This document shows, in pieces, positions 56,030 to 64,000 of a stretch of DNA of 64,000 nucleotides. Location: assembly GCF_002954615.1 (NCBI RefSeq), contig NZ_MSCJ01000003.1:1364001-1428000 (forward strand). The letters run 5' to 3'. Each line of letters begins with the position of its first letter. The first letter of the stretch is position 1. A program made the position numbers and the translations under genes. Source of the stretch: Photobacterium angustum (lineage in GTDB: Bacteria > Pseudomonadota > Gammaproteobacteria > Enterobacterales > Vibrionaceae). A model generated the notes under the pieces. That model saw only the letters and a program-made list of their open reading frames with translations. It had not been told where the DNA came from and did not search any database.

Positions 56030-56572
56030 CTAGCAACGGGCCCCTTCTGGTACAATTATGGGTAAATCTGTACAACCGAAATCAACACCAAACTGACTCA
56101 AGATACAGGTCATTTGACCGCGATGATGCGTTTGGTGATTAAAAATATGCTGACAAAACTCACCAACATAGCGTTCAATGAGCTGACCATCTGTTGTTGT
56201 ATATCTCACGATTTCATTACAGGTTGCTACGGTAAATCCCTTTGTTATATCAATATACACAGCATCAACTAAGGTACGTAATTGTGATAGTTCATCCATT
56301 GTTGTTACGAATGTATCATTAATCCTTTTCGCTACAGGTAACTGCTCTAGGATTTCCGAATTAACCTCAACGATATTATTAGCTATTAAACGTCGCAGCA
56401 TAATTAAGTCGCCAAACAGAATATGATTCCAATGCGCCATTACGCTTGGAAAAAATGCATTGGTATTTTGATACAGTTGTTCATCTGTAAGCTGTTTACA
56501 TGCATTTAAAAGCTGATTATTCATACGCTGATTGTATATTGCCAACATTCTAAAGTTTGAGGATAAATCCAT
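56030..56572 (-). CDS. DinB family protein
   Basis: A 180-residue four-helix-bundle protein of the DinB/YfiT class. The start NFRMLAIYNQRMNNQLLNAC, the first metal His in SVMAHWNHILFGDLI and the final His pair in HIFNHQTHHRGQMTCILSQF give a complete three-His metal site. Members are often thiol-dependent S-transferases or stress proteins; the substrate is unknown. It lies downstream of the GNAT gene on the same strand, separated from it by a terminator-like hairpin. Confidence 0.87.
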   Translation of the reverse strand: MDLSSNFRMLAIYNQRMNNQLLNACKQLTDEQLYQNTNAFFPSVMAHWNHILFGDLIMLRRLIANNIVEVNSEILEQLPVAKRINDTFVTTMDELSQLRTLVDAVYIDITKGFTVATCNEIVRYTTTDGQLIERYVGEFCQHIFNHQTHHRGQMTCILSQFGVDFGCTDLPIIVPEGARC

Positions 56573-56608
56573 TTTTGCCTCTTCTTATCATGACTTATTT
56601 ATTAAAAG

Positions 56609-56640
56609 TACCAGTCAGCAAATTAAGCTACTGGTATTTA
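56609..56640. terminator. terminator of the GNAT gene
   Basis: TACCAGT / ACTGGTA with inner pairing and flanking T/A runs (TTTTAAT on the minus strand, TTTAATTTT on the plus strand). Confidence 0.6.
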
Positions 56641-56646
56641 ATTTTG

Positions 56647-57090
56647 TTATAACACTTTTACTAAAAAGTACGTTTTATGCCCTTTGGGCGAATCATCAAT
56701 TTCGCCATAGACTTTAAATCCCTGCTTTTCATAAAACGGTTTTGCTTGAAAATCTAACGTCTCAGTTCGTATTTGTGTTAATTGTTTTTCTTTCGCGAAC
56801 GTCACTAATTGTTCGATAAGTTGAGAACCAACACCATGCCCACGAGTTTCTTCCGACAACCAAAGCAACTCCAATACGCAATAACTCCACACCACACTTG
56901 CTTGCAGCCCACCAACATATTCACCTTGTTCATTCTGCGCCATAATCGCAAAACGTAAGCCTGATTCAAACTCACCTTCATTAGGTAAATGTGGTGCATT
57001 AAAAGCGCTGATACCATCACTTATCACTTGTAATTGATGCTCAGAGGGTTGAACAGACACTTCAATTTTCAATGTTTGCTCCAATGACAA
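56647..57090 (-). CDS. GNAT family N-acetyltransferase
   Basis: A 147-residue acetyl-CoA-dependent transferase. The acetyl-CoA loop is LSEETRGHGVGSQLIEQLV (Q/RxxGxG/A motif). It is followed by the late strand IRTETLDFQAKPFYEKQGFK and the ending DSPKGHKTYFLVK. The substrate cannot be deduced. An upstream ribosome site is weak. Confidence 0.9.
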   Translation of the reverse strand: MSLEQTLKIEVSVQPSEHQLQVISDGISAFNAPHLPNEGEFESGLRFAIMAQNEQGEYVGGLQASVVWSYCVLELLWLSEETRGHGVGSQLIEQLVTFAKEKQLTQIRTETLDFQAKPFYEKQGFKVYGEIDDSPKGHKTYFLVKVL

Positions 57091-57432
57091 TAAGAAAATA
57101 TTAACGCGAAGAAACTAGCATGAAAATTATCTTAATGCTTTGGGTTATAGGCTATTCTGCGACATCAGTTAGAATCATTAATGACAAGTAAAAACACGCT
57201 TTCATTGTGATCGGTTATCAAAAGAAAACGCTAATAAAAACGAACAATGATGTCACGGTTCATACTCTTATAATCATGAATAATGGTTGCCCCAATATCA
57301 GACAGGTTCAGTTCACCAACAATGTTTAATCAGCTACGATTACACGTAGTTTCAATCACTTAATCTTGACCAGTAAATATCCAGCCATGCGTTTAATTTG
57401 TGATTTAAGGCAGGGATTAGTAAGCAACGCAT
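57091..57432. other. intergenic region
   Basis: About 340 bases between the GNAT gene and the large unknown gene. No gene, repeat or RNA element is recognised. The promoter of the downstream gene should lie here. Confidence 0.35.
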
Positions 57433-60400
57433 ATGTTTGCCTTTAAATGTATATTAAAATCATATGCTTTAATCTATTACATTCAAAATAGCCGCATGAC
57501 GATACAAGCACAAACTGCTGCGTTTACGATTACATACGACCCTAAAAATATTCATTCATTAAGAAATGGCCTAAAAGATTACCGCCAGTTCATTCAACAA
57601 GAACAAGCCTTTAGTGATTTTCACTGCCATGTTCGTTTTAAATTAGAAGACAATACCGACGACAGCTTCGCTGAATTACTGCATGATCCCCTCTTAAAAA
57701 CTCTTTTATCATTTAGTGATGTCAGCCTTACAGAATTAACTCAAAATCATAAATTAGCAGACTGTTATATAGAGCCTGAAACCGCTTTTTTCTTACGAGC
57801 ATTAACGTATCCTGAGTTAGAAGACGAGCTTAAACAAACAGCGGTAGTGCTAAGTCAGGTATCTCGTCAAATAAATGATTCAGCAGAAATGTGGATATCT
57901 GATACAGAAGTACTAGGGCTATCAGCATTGCTCGCTTTAGCACTTAAATATCCTAAATATACTTATCTATTAGCAGCTTACATCGTTCCATATTGGGATA
58001 CTGAACATGCGCCTTTTGGTGAAGAAGTATTAGCGCTTGTTGCAAGCCATCATGGTTACAGTCACGATATGCTAAAAGCATTTTGCTATTGCGATAACGA
58101 CAGTGCCCGCGCCAAAATGTTTGCTTTGCAACATACGACTTATGATGAACATCAAGCAGCAGTCGGCGATGCTAAGCCTCAATCATTGCTAGATACCTTC
58201 CGCCAGCAACCACAAGAGTTTGAAGTATTTAAAAAACTACTTAAGCAGCGTTTTTCTGAACAAGATTATCTTCAGTATGTTGATGATGAACGTTATTACA
58301 ATGAAGATCCTATTCGTAGCTTTGTCATGTCTTTAGTCGCCACAGATGACGGTTCGGGTTGCTACGATACTGATGAACAATCTCTTACGATGAGTGAGGC
58401 ATGGTTTATTGATTCATCTGCCGATGATGCTGCTGCGGATCTTAAATTAGAAGTAGAAACTTATTTAGGTCGTTCAATTGTTGCACCTAAAACGATCGAA
58501 GAAGATGATGATCTGACTGAGCATTATTATCGTGGAACTGGAATTTCCCAGTGGAAAGCTTTTATTACTGGAGCATTAAATCACGGTACAGAAATATGGG
58601 ATTTTATTGTTAGTGGTGACAATGAGCAGATACTGGAACAGGTTGAACCTTGTGATATTGAAGGGTTGATCCGAGCAGGTAACTATCAACTTATTGGTAA
58701 AGTAAATTATTTTGTCGGCAGCTTTGATTCATTTGATAGTGAATTAGAGAAGATTATTTATGATGTACTTGCTGATTGGACGTTTGATGATGATGGTGAA
58801 GCGAATGAGTCTGAGGGGCGTTTTAAGTTATTTCGTCTATTAGATGTGCTTTATCGCTGCAATGGTAATAAAGAGTTTGATCCTAATTTTATCGAGCATA
58901 TGGTCACTGAATATGAATTCTTTAGTCACAGTGCGTTTATGGCTCGTTATCCTGGTGATTGGCGAATTATGTTCAGTCACGCGCTGGATTCATTTTCAGG
59001 TTATCGCAGTAATATTGAACGTAATGAAGCAGAAAGTTTGTATGCATTGACGCAACAACATAGATCAGAAGTTGCTGAATTTATAGCCAAGATGGCAAGT
59101 GATGAAGACTGTGAACAGATAACCTTACTGGGTCTTTGTGCCATTATTGCTTATTTTGATCAGCAACATACCATTTGTGATGATCTCACTCAAAAAGTAT
59201 TACAGATCTTAAATGATCAGCTTGTTGCTGCTATTTATCAGCAAACGGCAGAAACAAGTCTGTTCCAGTGCGCAAAAAAACGTCGTTATCGCAATGATTA
59301 CAGTAAGCTAGATGAAGCTGAAATCAGCCAAATAAATCAGGATTGGCAAATCGTAGAGCAATACCTAAAAGGGGATGCGCAAGATTTTGAGCTTGTTTTA
59401 ACTGCGTTTGAAAAGCATCAAGTACGTTGCGATGAAGAAGATGCACTTTTCCGTGCGTTGCCGCATTACGAATTTTTACGTGATTTTGATGATAAAGCCC
59501 AAAAATTATTAGTTTGCGCCCAAATTATTGCTCAGTTTTCTCAATCATCGATTCAGCTTTTCGCTCAACGTTATGTGGCGTTGTGGTTACACATTGCACC
59601 AACGAAAACTTTGAAGATGTTGGCTTATTTTCATGTTAAACCTCGTTACGGTCATGAGTCCTACAGCGACTTTGATAAACGTCATCACCAAAAAATTGCA
59701 TTTATCGAACAACTAGAAGGTGTAACGGCTGTTGGTGAAAGTGCTTATTTGTTAGAAAACTTGATTGGTGAGATGCCAAGCGATACTGATATGCAAGTGG
59801 TGTTTGAACTTTGGTTTAAGCAATTTCAAGAGGAATTATCGTTACCAGAAGAGCAACGTAGTTTACATCATGCTCTCACCATTATTTTGCCGCGTTATCA
59901 GCAAATATTCATGACAGAGCTGAAGCAATTTAATTCGGCTCTTATCCCTAACTATTTTGAACAAATGCTGTTGGATTTAGTGATAAATCGTGTCACGCAA
60001 CGTATTCAAAATACGATTCATGACAAACGTGAATTCAATCAGCAAGAACGACATGATGTTGAAGTTGTGCGCCAATATCTGTTGTTAGATACACCAGCCT
60101 CGTCAGCTCAAATTGATGCTGTTGTGTCAATGATGGAGAAACGCTATATCGATGACTTTAATAGTCCTTATGGTGGTGTTGAGCTTGATAAGCTGTTTTG
60201 GCATTTGTCTTCAGTGCAGCAAGACAACCTCATGCAGATCTATATTCATCACAGTGATATGTCGTTTGATGTTTTGTGCCAGTGGCGTAATGAAGAGCAA
60301 CAATATTGGCTTTGTGAACGGGCACTGGGATTAGGAATGAACACGCTGCAATTGCTACGGTTGATCCTTAAAGAGCAGTGGCATAACTGCTTAGTTCTAT

Positions 60401-61635
60401 TACCTAATCAAGACCTACTTGCTGAGCAAGCACAAACGCTGGATATCGAAACGTTATATCAGCTATTAATCAATGTCGCTAAGTTAGGCAATTTTGAACA
60501 CTTTATTACCACGTTTAAAGATCACGCTTCACGTCGGATCCGTGATCTAGTCGCTGACATTCACAATGGCAAATATGCACCATTGCATTCTTCTCTGCTT
60601 GAAGTAATCAATTACGGTATTTATACAGAAGTAGGGACAGTTGATGATGGTGAGGTAACTGAACTAGACGACGATACTGATGATGAGTTTGTGGCTGTTA
60701 CCCAACTCGAACACCAAAAGGAAACATTGTTAGTAGAAGCGGAAGTCGGTGTGATGATTGGTATGAGGGTCGGCTACTTCAGTGATGATGAAGAACAAGC
60801 ATTGCCTGAAGTATTAGCGTTTAAAGTGCGTGTTCATCATCCTTATATTCGAAGTCATGACGGGTATGTTTCGCAGTGGGATTCAGAAGTGACACTAGAT
60901 TATAGCTGTTATGTGGGATGGACGTTTTCGCATAAGAGCTTGTGTGTTGCTGGTATATACAAGATCGAATTACTTGATTTAAAAGATAATATAATTGAAT
61001 CAAAAACGTTTCATGTTGTATCTAAACGCCCGTTGCTCGTTGATGCCTTGATAGAGCAATATCAAAGTAGTGACTTATTACAGCATCAAGTCGGTTGTTT
61101 AAATTTAAGTGATAAAGCGTTAGCGATTGTTGATGCTAAAAAACACTGTGATACGTTGAATATTGCTCATCAACTTGAGAACAGTTTAATCAACGTTTAT
61201 AGCTATTTTGATGATAAACAATTGGCATTTAGCGAACTTCGTTTAAATGATTCCTCGGTACAACATTGGTACATTGCTTCTAATCAATTACGCATGTTTA
61301 TTGAAAAACGTGTGAAAGGTAAAAAGCTGCTATTGGGCACGGCAGCGGCAACAAAATTTGCGTTAGACAACAAACAGCAGTGGCACAAAGTGGTGAACCG
61401 TAAATCACCAGTGTCTTTATTTCAGCCTCAAGAGTCCAAAGCAGATAATGTGCTTGCTTTACATTTGGATAAAGGAGGTTTTAGAACATTAGTTGGTTAC
61501 AGTGCTGATGGAAAGCCATGTTGTATCGTACTGGCTCATATGAAATTAGGGTTATTTAGACGCTTATTATTACGTATGGTAGCAAAAGTCGCGCACAATG
61601 CGATTAATGATAAAGGGTTGCCCTCGACACTTTGA
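57433..61635 (+). CDS. large protein (1400 aa) of unknown function, DUF3859-like segment
   Basis: A 1400-residue protein without a signal peptide or membrane helices, so probably cytoplasmic. Residues about 60-1080 are almost entirely helical and acidic, with no catalytic motif I can name; this would fit an alpha-solenoid scaffold. Acidic linkers occur near 355 (TIEEDDDLTEHYY) and 1075-1085 (VTELDDDTDDEF). Residues about 1104-1192 switch to beta structure (VGVMIGMRVGYFS, FKVRVHHPYIRSHDGYVSQW, YVGWTFSHKSLCVAGIYKIE), resembling a DUF3859 domain. A C-terminal alpha/beta part (about 1200-1400) is unassigned. The start is uncertain: ATG 57433 and ATG 57496 (MTIQAQ) are both possible and neither has a clear ribosome site. 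It stands alone with its own terminator. Confidence 0.8.
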   Translation: MFAFKCILKSYALIYYIQNSRMTIQAQTAAFTITYDPKNIHSLRNGLKDYRQFIQQEQAFSDFHCHVRFKLEDNTDDSFAELLHDPLLKTLLSFSDVSLTELTQNHKLADCYIEPETAFFLRALTYPELEDELKQTAVVLSQVSRQINDSAEMWISDTEVLGLSALLALALKYPKYTYLLAAYIVPYWDTEHAPFGEEVLALVASHHGYSHDMLKAFCYCDNDSARAKMFALQHTTYDEHQAAVGDAKPQSLLDTFRQQPQEFEVFKKLLKQRFSEQDYLQYVDDERYYNEDPIRSFVMSLVATDDGSGCYDTDEQSLTMSEAWFIDSSADDAAADLKLEVETYLGRSIVAPKTIEEDDDLTEHYYRGTGISQWKAFITGALNHGTEIWDFIVSGDNEQILEQVEPCDIEGLIRAGNYQLIGKVNYFVGSFDSFDSELEKIIYDVLADWTFDDDGEANESEGRFKLFRLLDVLYRCNGNKEFDPNFIEHMVTEYEFFSHSAFMARYPGDWRIMFSHALDSFSGYRSNIERNEAESLYALTQQHRSEVAEFIAKMASDEDCEQITLLGLCAIIAYFDQQHTICDDLTQKVLQILNDQLVAAIYQQTAETSLFQCAKKRRYRNDYSKLDEAEISQINQDWQIVEQYLKGDAQDFELVLTAFEKHQVRCDEEDALFRALPHYEFLRDFDDKAQKLLVCAQIIAQFSQSSIQLFAQRYVALWLHIAPTKTLKMLAYFHVKPRYGHESYSDFDKRHHQKIAFIEQLEGVTAVGESAYLLENLIGEMPSDTDMQVVFELWFKQFQEELSLPEEQRSLHHALTIILPRYQQIFMTELKQFNSALIPNYFEQMLLDLVINRVTQRIQNTIHDKREFNQQERHDVEVVRQYLLLDTPASSAQIDAVVSMMEKRYIDDFNSPYGGVELDKLFWHLSSVQQDNLMQIYIHHSDMSFDVLCQWRNEEQQYWLCERALGLGMNTLQLLRLILKEQWHNCLVLLPNQDLLAEQAQTLDIETLYQLLINVAKLGNFEHFITTFKDHASRRIRDLVADIHNGKYAPLHSSLLEVINYGIYTEVGTVDDGEVTELDDDTDDEFVAVTQLEHQKETLLVEAEVGVMIGMRVGYFSDDEEQALPEVLAFKVRVHHPYIRSHDGYVSQWDSEVTLDYSCYVGWTFSHKSLCVAGIYKIELLDLKDNIIESKTFHVVSKRPLLVDALIEQYQSSDLLQHQVGCLNLSDKALAIVDAKKHCDTLNIAHQLENSLINVYSYFDDKQLAFSELRLNDSSVQHWYIASNQLRMFIEKRVKGKKLLLGTAAATKFALDNKQQWHKVVNRKSPVSLFQPQESKADNVLALHLDKGGFRTLVGYSADGKPCCIVLAHMKLGLFRRLLLRMVAKVAHNAINDKGLPSTL

Positions 61636-61681
61636 GTCCAACCTTAATGGTATTTGTATACATACCTATAGAATGCAAAGA

Positions 61682-61712
61682 AAAACCGTAGTGTTTCACT
61701 GCGGTTTTTTGT
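61682..61712 (+). terminator. terminator of the 1400-aa protein gene
   Basis: AAAAACCGTAGTG-TTT-CACTGCGGTTTTTT: a 12-bp stem with one wobble and a T6 tract. Confidence 0.9.
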
Positions 61713-61875
61713 TTGATGTGAGAGCAGTCAGAAATGGAGCGGGTAACGGGAGTCAAAGTTATGTCATGAACTGATGAAGCTCTGGTAATACAGTTATACG
61801 ATAGCCACCCTATTATTTTTGAATAAAAAAGGTATAGATTTTTCCACTTTATGACTTAAACAGATCTAAGACTTA

Positions 61876-63858
61876 TTACTTTTTAATTGTTGTTGGTAGC
61901 CACCCTGCATTTCTACCTATAACTGTCCAAGGTACAAATTTTTGTAATAACTTACACCTCTCTTCTTCTTTCCATGGAAATACTTTTGTATTTTTATCAA
62001 TCACGAGTCGCGTTAATTGCTCTTTTTTCTGCTTCGACCATAGATTGTACGTATCAAAATTAGGAGTTCCAGTATGAGCGAAGTGAGTCCAGTACAAACC
62101 TAGCTCACGAGCAACAGCATTATTTTTTTGCTGAAAAATATATGGGAGTTCTTCAGTGTGGATATTGAAATCAAAAAGAAACGGCATATCAAAAAGGTAT
62201 GAATAGTTAACCTTGTTATGGGTTGCCATGCTATTGGACAATTGCCAGTTGATACATTTAAATAATATATCGTCGATAAGATCGCCTTCACCTTTATTGT
62301 GCTTTTTATAATACTCTAAAGCTGGTGCAACATAGGCTTTGGCTTGTGGGTTATCAACGAGTGATTCAAGAAGTTTTGAATTATTAAAATCAATAACACC
62401 CATTAATGATAATATCCAAGAAAAGTTGGCGAGCTCTTTTTTGTTAACTCCGTTGATTAAAGGTTTATTTATTTTTCCTTCTTTAAATAACTCTAACGGT
62501 GGTTGTGGAAGTATATCCCCGTCCACATAAGGTGCAATTACAAATGCATTTGCAATCTCTGCTGATTTGGGCTGAGTAAGCACCCAAGCTTGAGTTAACT
62601 CTTGAGGCGAATAATTTAAGAGACATTGCTCTTGTTTTGCGGTGTTACCATTGTGCCAACAGTTTAGTTTTTTGATCAGCCATTCATTGGCTACGTTATT
62701 GTCTTCAATGGTTCTAGAAGTACAAGCACCGCTTTCCATAATCGCTTTTTGAAAAAGTTTGTCTGCACTTGGGGCCGCGAGAATACTGCAAATCGACCAA
62801 GCACCTGCTGACTCACCAAAAAGGGTCACATTATTGGGGTCGCCACCAAACTTGCTGATATTGTTATGTACCCACTGCAATGCCGCTATTTGATCTCTTA
62901 AAGAATTATTACCTTTAAACTTTCCTTTATTACCGAGTAAACCTAGTGTCCCTAAACGGTAATTAATTGAAACAATAACAACATCACCCAGCTCAGATAG
63001 TTTCTTCCCATTATAATTTTTAGTGTGTCCAGGAAGTCCGTAGTAACTACCCCCTATCGCTAATGCACCACCATGGATCCAAACCATAACTGGTTTAGAT
63101 TGATTTGACATTACGGCATCTTGTGAAGTCCAAACATTTAAATACAAACAATCCTCATTGCCAAAATAGTCGCCACTAAAGTTTTTCTGAGGACACATAA
63201 AGGAAGGTTGATACGCTAACAAAGCGCCTTGCCAGCTGTCATTTTCAAGTGGTTGAGGTGGCATGAAGCGTAACTTATTTTTGGGCGCTTGTGCATAAGG
63301 GATCCCCATAAAGCGCGCTGTATTACCAAATTGAAGCCCAGCAATTTCACCACCAGTAACCTTGACTCGATTGGGAGAAATCTGAAACTTCATCTTAGCT
63401 AAATTGAGGTTACATGAAGCGAGGAACAACTCATTTTGATTAGAGAGAGTTAAACACTGATTATCTTCAGTACGCAATTTATAATGATTTTTATCAGTTG
63501 CATCTTCTTCTAGTAAAATAATATTTTTGTCATCACAACTACCGACGCTAAGGTTATTGTTTTTTTCGACTAAGCAGCTTAACTCGTTATCTTTACCCAT
63601 ATATTGGAGTGATAGTTTATTATCTTGTTCGGTGGGTATCCATTGAGGCTTTAATGTCGGTATACAGGGTTCTGTAGTTAATGAATGGTCAAAAGCCCCA
63701 TTTTTAATAACAACACATTGTTGATTCGCTGTGATGAGGTTTAATGGAATTAGTTTACTTCCAAGTCTTTGCTGTAGAGACATAGGTTGCAGCACTTGAG
63801 CCGCCACACAACTTGAAAGTAAGGGCAGTAAAATCAATAAAATAATTTTTTTTCGCAT
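61876..63858 (-). CDS. lipoprotein type-B carboxylesterase with N-terminal trefoil-like domain
   Basis: A 660-residue exported esterase. The signal peptide ends in a lipobox-like LLSSC. Residues about 35-160 hold three similar segments, each with a Cys pair (QQCVVI...EPC, LSCLVE...GSC, NQCLTL...ASC), the spacing expected of a ricin-type beta-trefoil that binds sugars. The catalytic domain starts at VKVTGGEIAGLQFGNTARFM. It has the carboxylesterase signatures EDCLYLNVW, the oxyanion loop VWIHGGALAIGG and the nucleophile GESAGAWS. The acid is probably near NGVNKKELANF, and the His lies in GLYWTHFAHTGTPN. I start at 63858 because AGGAAG is 6 bases upstream; the frame reaches 63903. The substrate is unknown. 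Confidence 0.87.
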   Translation of the reverse strand: MRKKIILLILLPLLSSCVAAQVLQPMSLQQRLGSKLIPLNLITANQQCVVIKNGAFDHSLTTEPCIPTLKPQWIPTEQDNKLSLQYMGKDNELSCLVEKNNNLSVGSCDDKNIILLEEDATDKNHYKLRTEDNQCLTLSNQNELFLASCNLNLAKMKFQISPNRVKVTGGEIAGLQFGNTARFMGIPYAQAPKNKLRFMPPQPLENDSWQGALLAYQPSFMCPQKNFSGDYFGNEDCLYLNVWTSQDAVMSNQSKPVMVWIHGGALAIGGSYYGLPGHTKNYNGKKLSELGDVVIVSINYRLGTLGLLGNKGKFKGNNSLRDQIAALQWVHNNISKFGGDPNNVTLFGESAGAWSICSILAAPSADKLFQKAIMESGACTSRTIEDNNVANEWLIKKLNCWHNGNTAKQEQCLLNYSPQELTQAWVLTQPKSAEIANAFVIAPYVDGDILPQPPLELFKEGKINKPLINGVNKKELANFSWILSLMGVIDFNNSKLLESLVDNPQAKAYVAPALEYYKKHNKGEGDLIDDILFKCINWQLSNSMATHNKVNYSYLFDMPFLFDFNIHTEELPYIFQQKNNAVARELGLYWTHFAHTGTPNFDTYNLWSKQKKEQLTRLVIDKNTKVFPWKEEERCKLLQKFVPWTVIGRNAGWLPTTIKK

Positions 63859-64000
63859 GTGTAACTTCCTATGAATACCCTGTAATGAGGTTATCGATAT
63901 CAATAAATACTAGAAGTTAATGTATTCAAAACAAATTTTTAGATGATATGCAAAGTTAGTGTGTTTCTTTTTAATTATTGCGATCTATAACACACTGCAC

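Noticed and set aside
1..64000. Search for tRNA, rRNA, insertion sequences, integrases, prophage genes or att-site repeats
   Set aside because: None was found by reading; the window looks like stable chromosomal core and accessory metabolism.

Overview
This 64 kb window is AT-rich chromosomal DNA from a marine-type gammaproteobacterium. The gene families point to Vibrionaceae, most likely Photobacterium or a close relative: a ppsA/ppsR divergent pair, a DeaD helicase next to RNase II and a DUF1415 gene, DUF2999, DUF2076, GlpM and VirK/YbjX proteins. The genus is an inference from gene content, not a measured assignment. I see no rRNA, tRNA, CRISPR array, insertion sequence or prophage. Nearly every gene end is marked by a clear intrinsic terminator, often shared by convergent genes.

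Layout. 1-6.4 kb: the 5' end of a fabY-like ketoacyl synthase gene, a GlxA-type AraC regulator and a 1679-residue RTX/Ig-like/vWA adhesin built from a 936-bp higher-order repeat. 6.7-13.4 kb: cold-shock RNA helicase deaD with a structured leader, RNase II (rnb), a DUF1415 protein and a diguanylate cyclase. 13.5-21.5 kb: small exported and lipoproteins, a periplasmic amidohydrolase, a HAD phosphatase, a DUF2076 protein, a membrane protein and an RlpA-like lipoprotein. 21.5-24.5 kb: a three-gene ABC-2 type exporter (adaptor, ATPase, permease).

24.8-35.8 kb is the functional centre: a complete nitrate assimilation island, all on the minus strand. nasA-cobA makes the nitrate reductase and the siroheme precursor methyltransferase. 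nrtA-nrtB-nrtD-nirB-nirD imports nitrate and reduces nitrite to ammonium. Between them lies a gene for an ANTAR-domain antiterminator. Each operon has, in order, an NtrC-like site, a sigma-54 promoter candidate, an A-x-x-G hexaloop hairpin of the ANTAR-target type, and an intrinsic terminator whose 5' arm overlaps that hairpin. This reads as a two-layer circuit: nitrogen starvation starts transcription, and an inducer acting through the ANTAR protein lets it pass the terminator.

35.8-49.7 kb: a K+ channel, a SulP transporter, small unknowns, a VOC protein with a WYL regulator, a LemA/TPM operon, oligopeptidase B, a MarR regulator with a C-terminal cysteine cluster divergent from an exported protein, then glpM, a DUF2867 protein and a small membrane protein. 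50-64 kb: a VirK/YbjX protein, a DUF2007 protein, ppsA/ppsR, an LprI-like protein, DinB and GNAT proteins, a 1400-residue protein of unknown function and a lipoprotein carboxylesterase with an apparent N-terminal beta-trefoil.

The points most worth a second look are the paired ANTAR/sigma-54 leaders with a regulator lacking a visible sensor, the adhesin repeat architecture, the 1400-residue orphan protein and the trefoil-esterase fusion.
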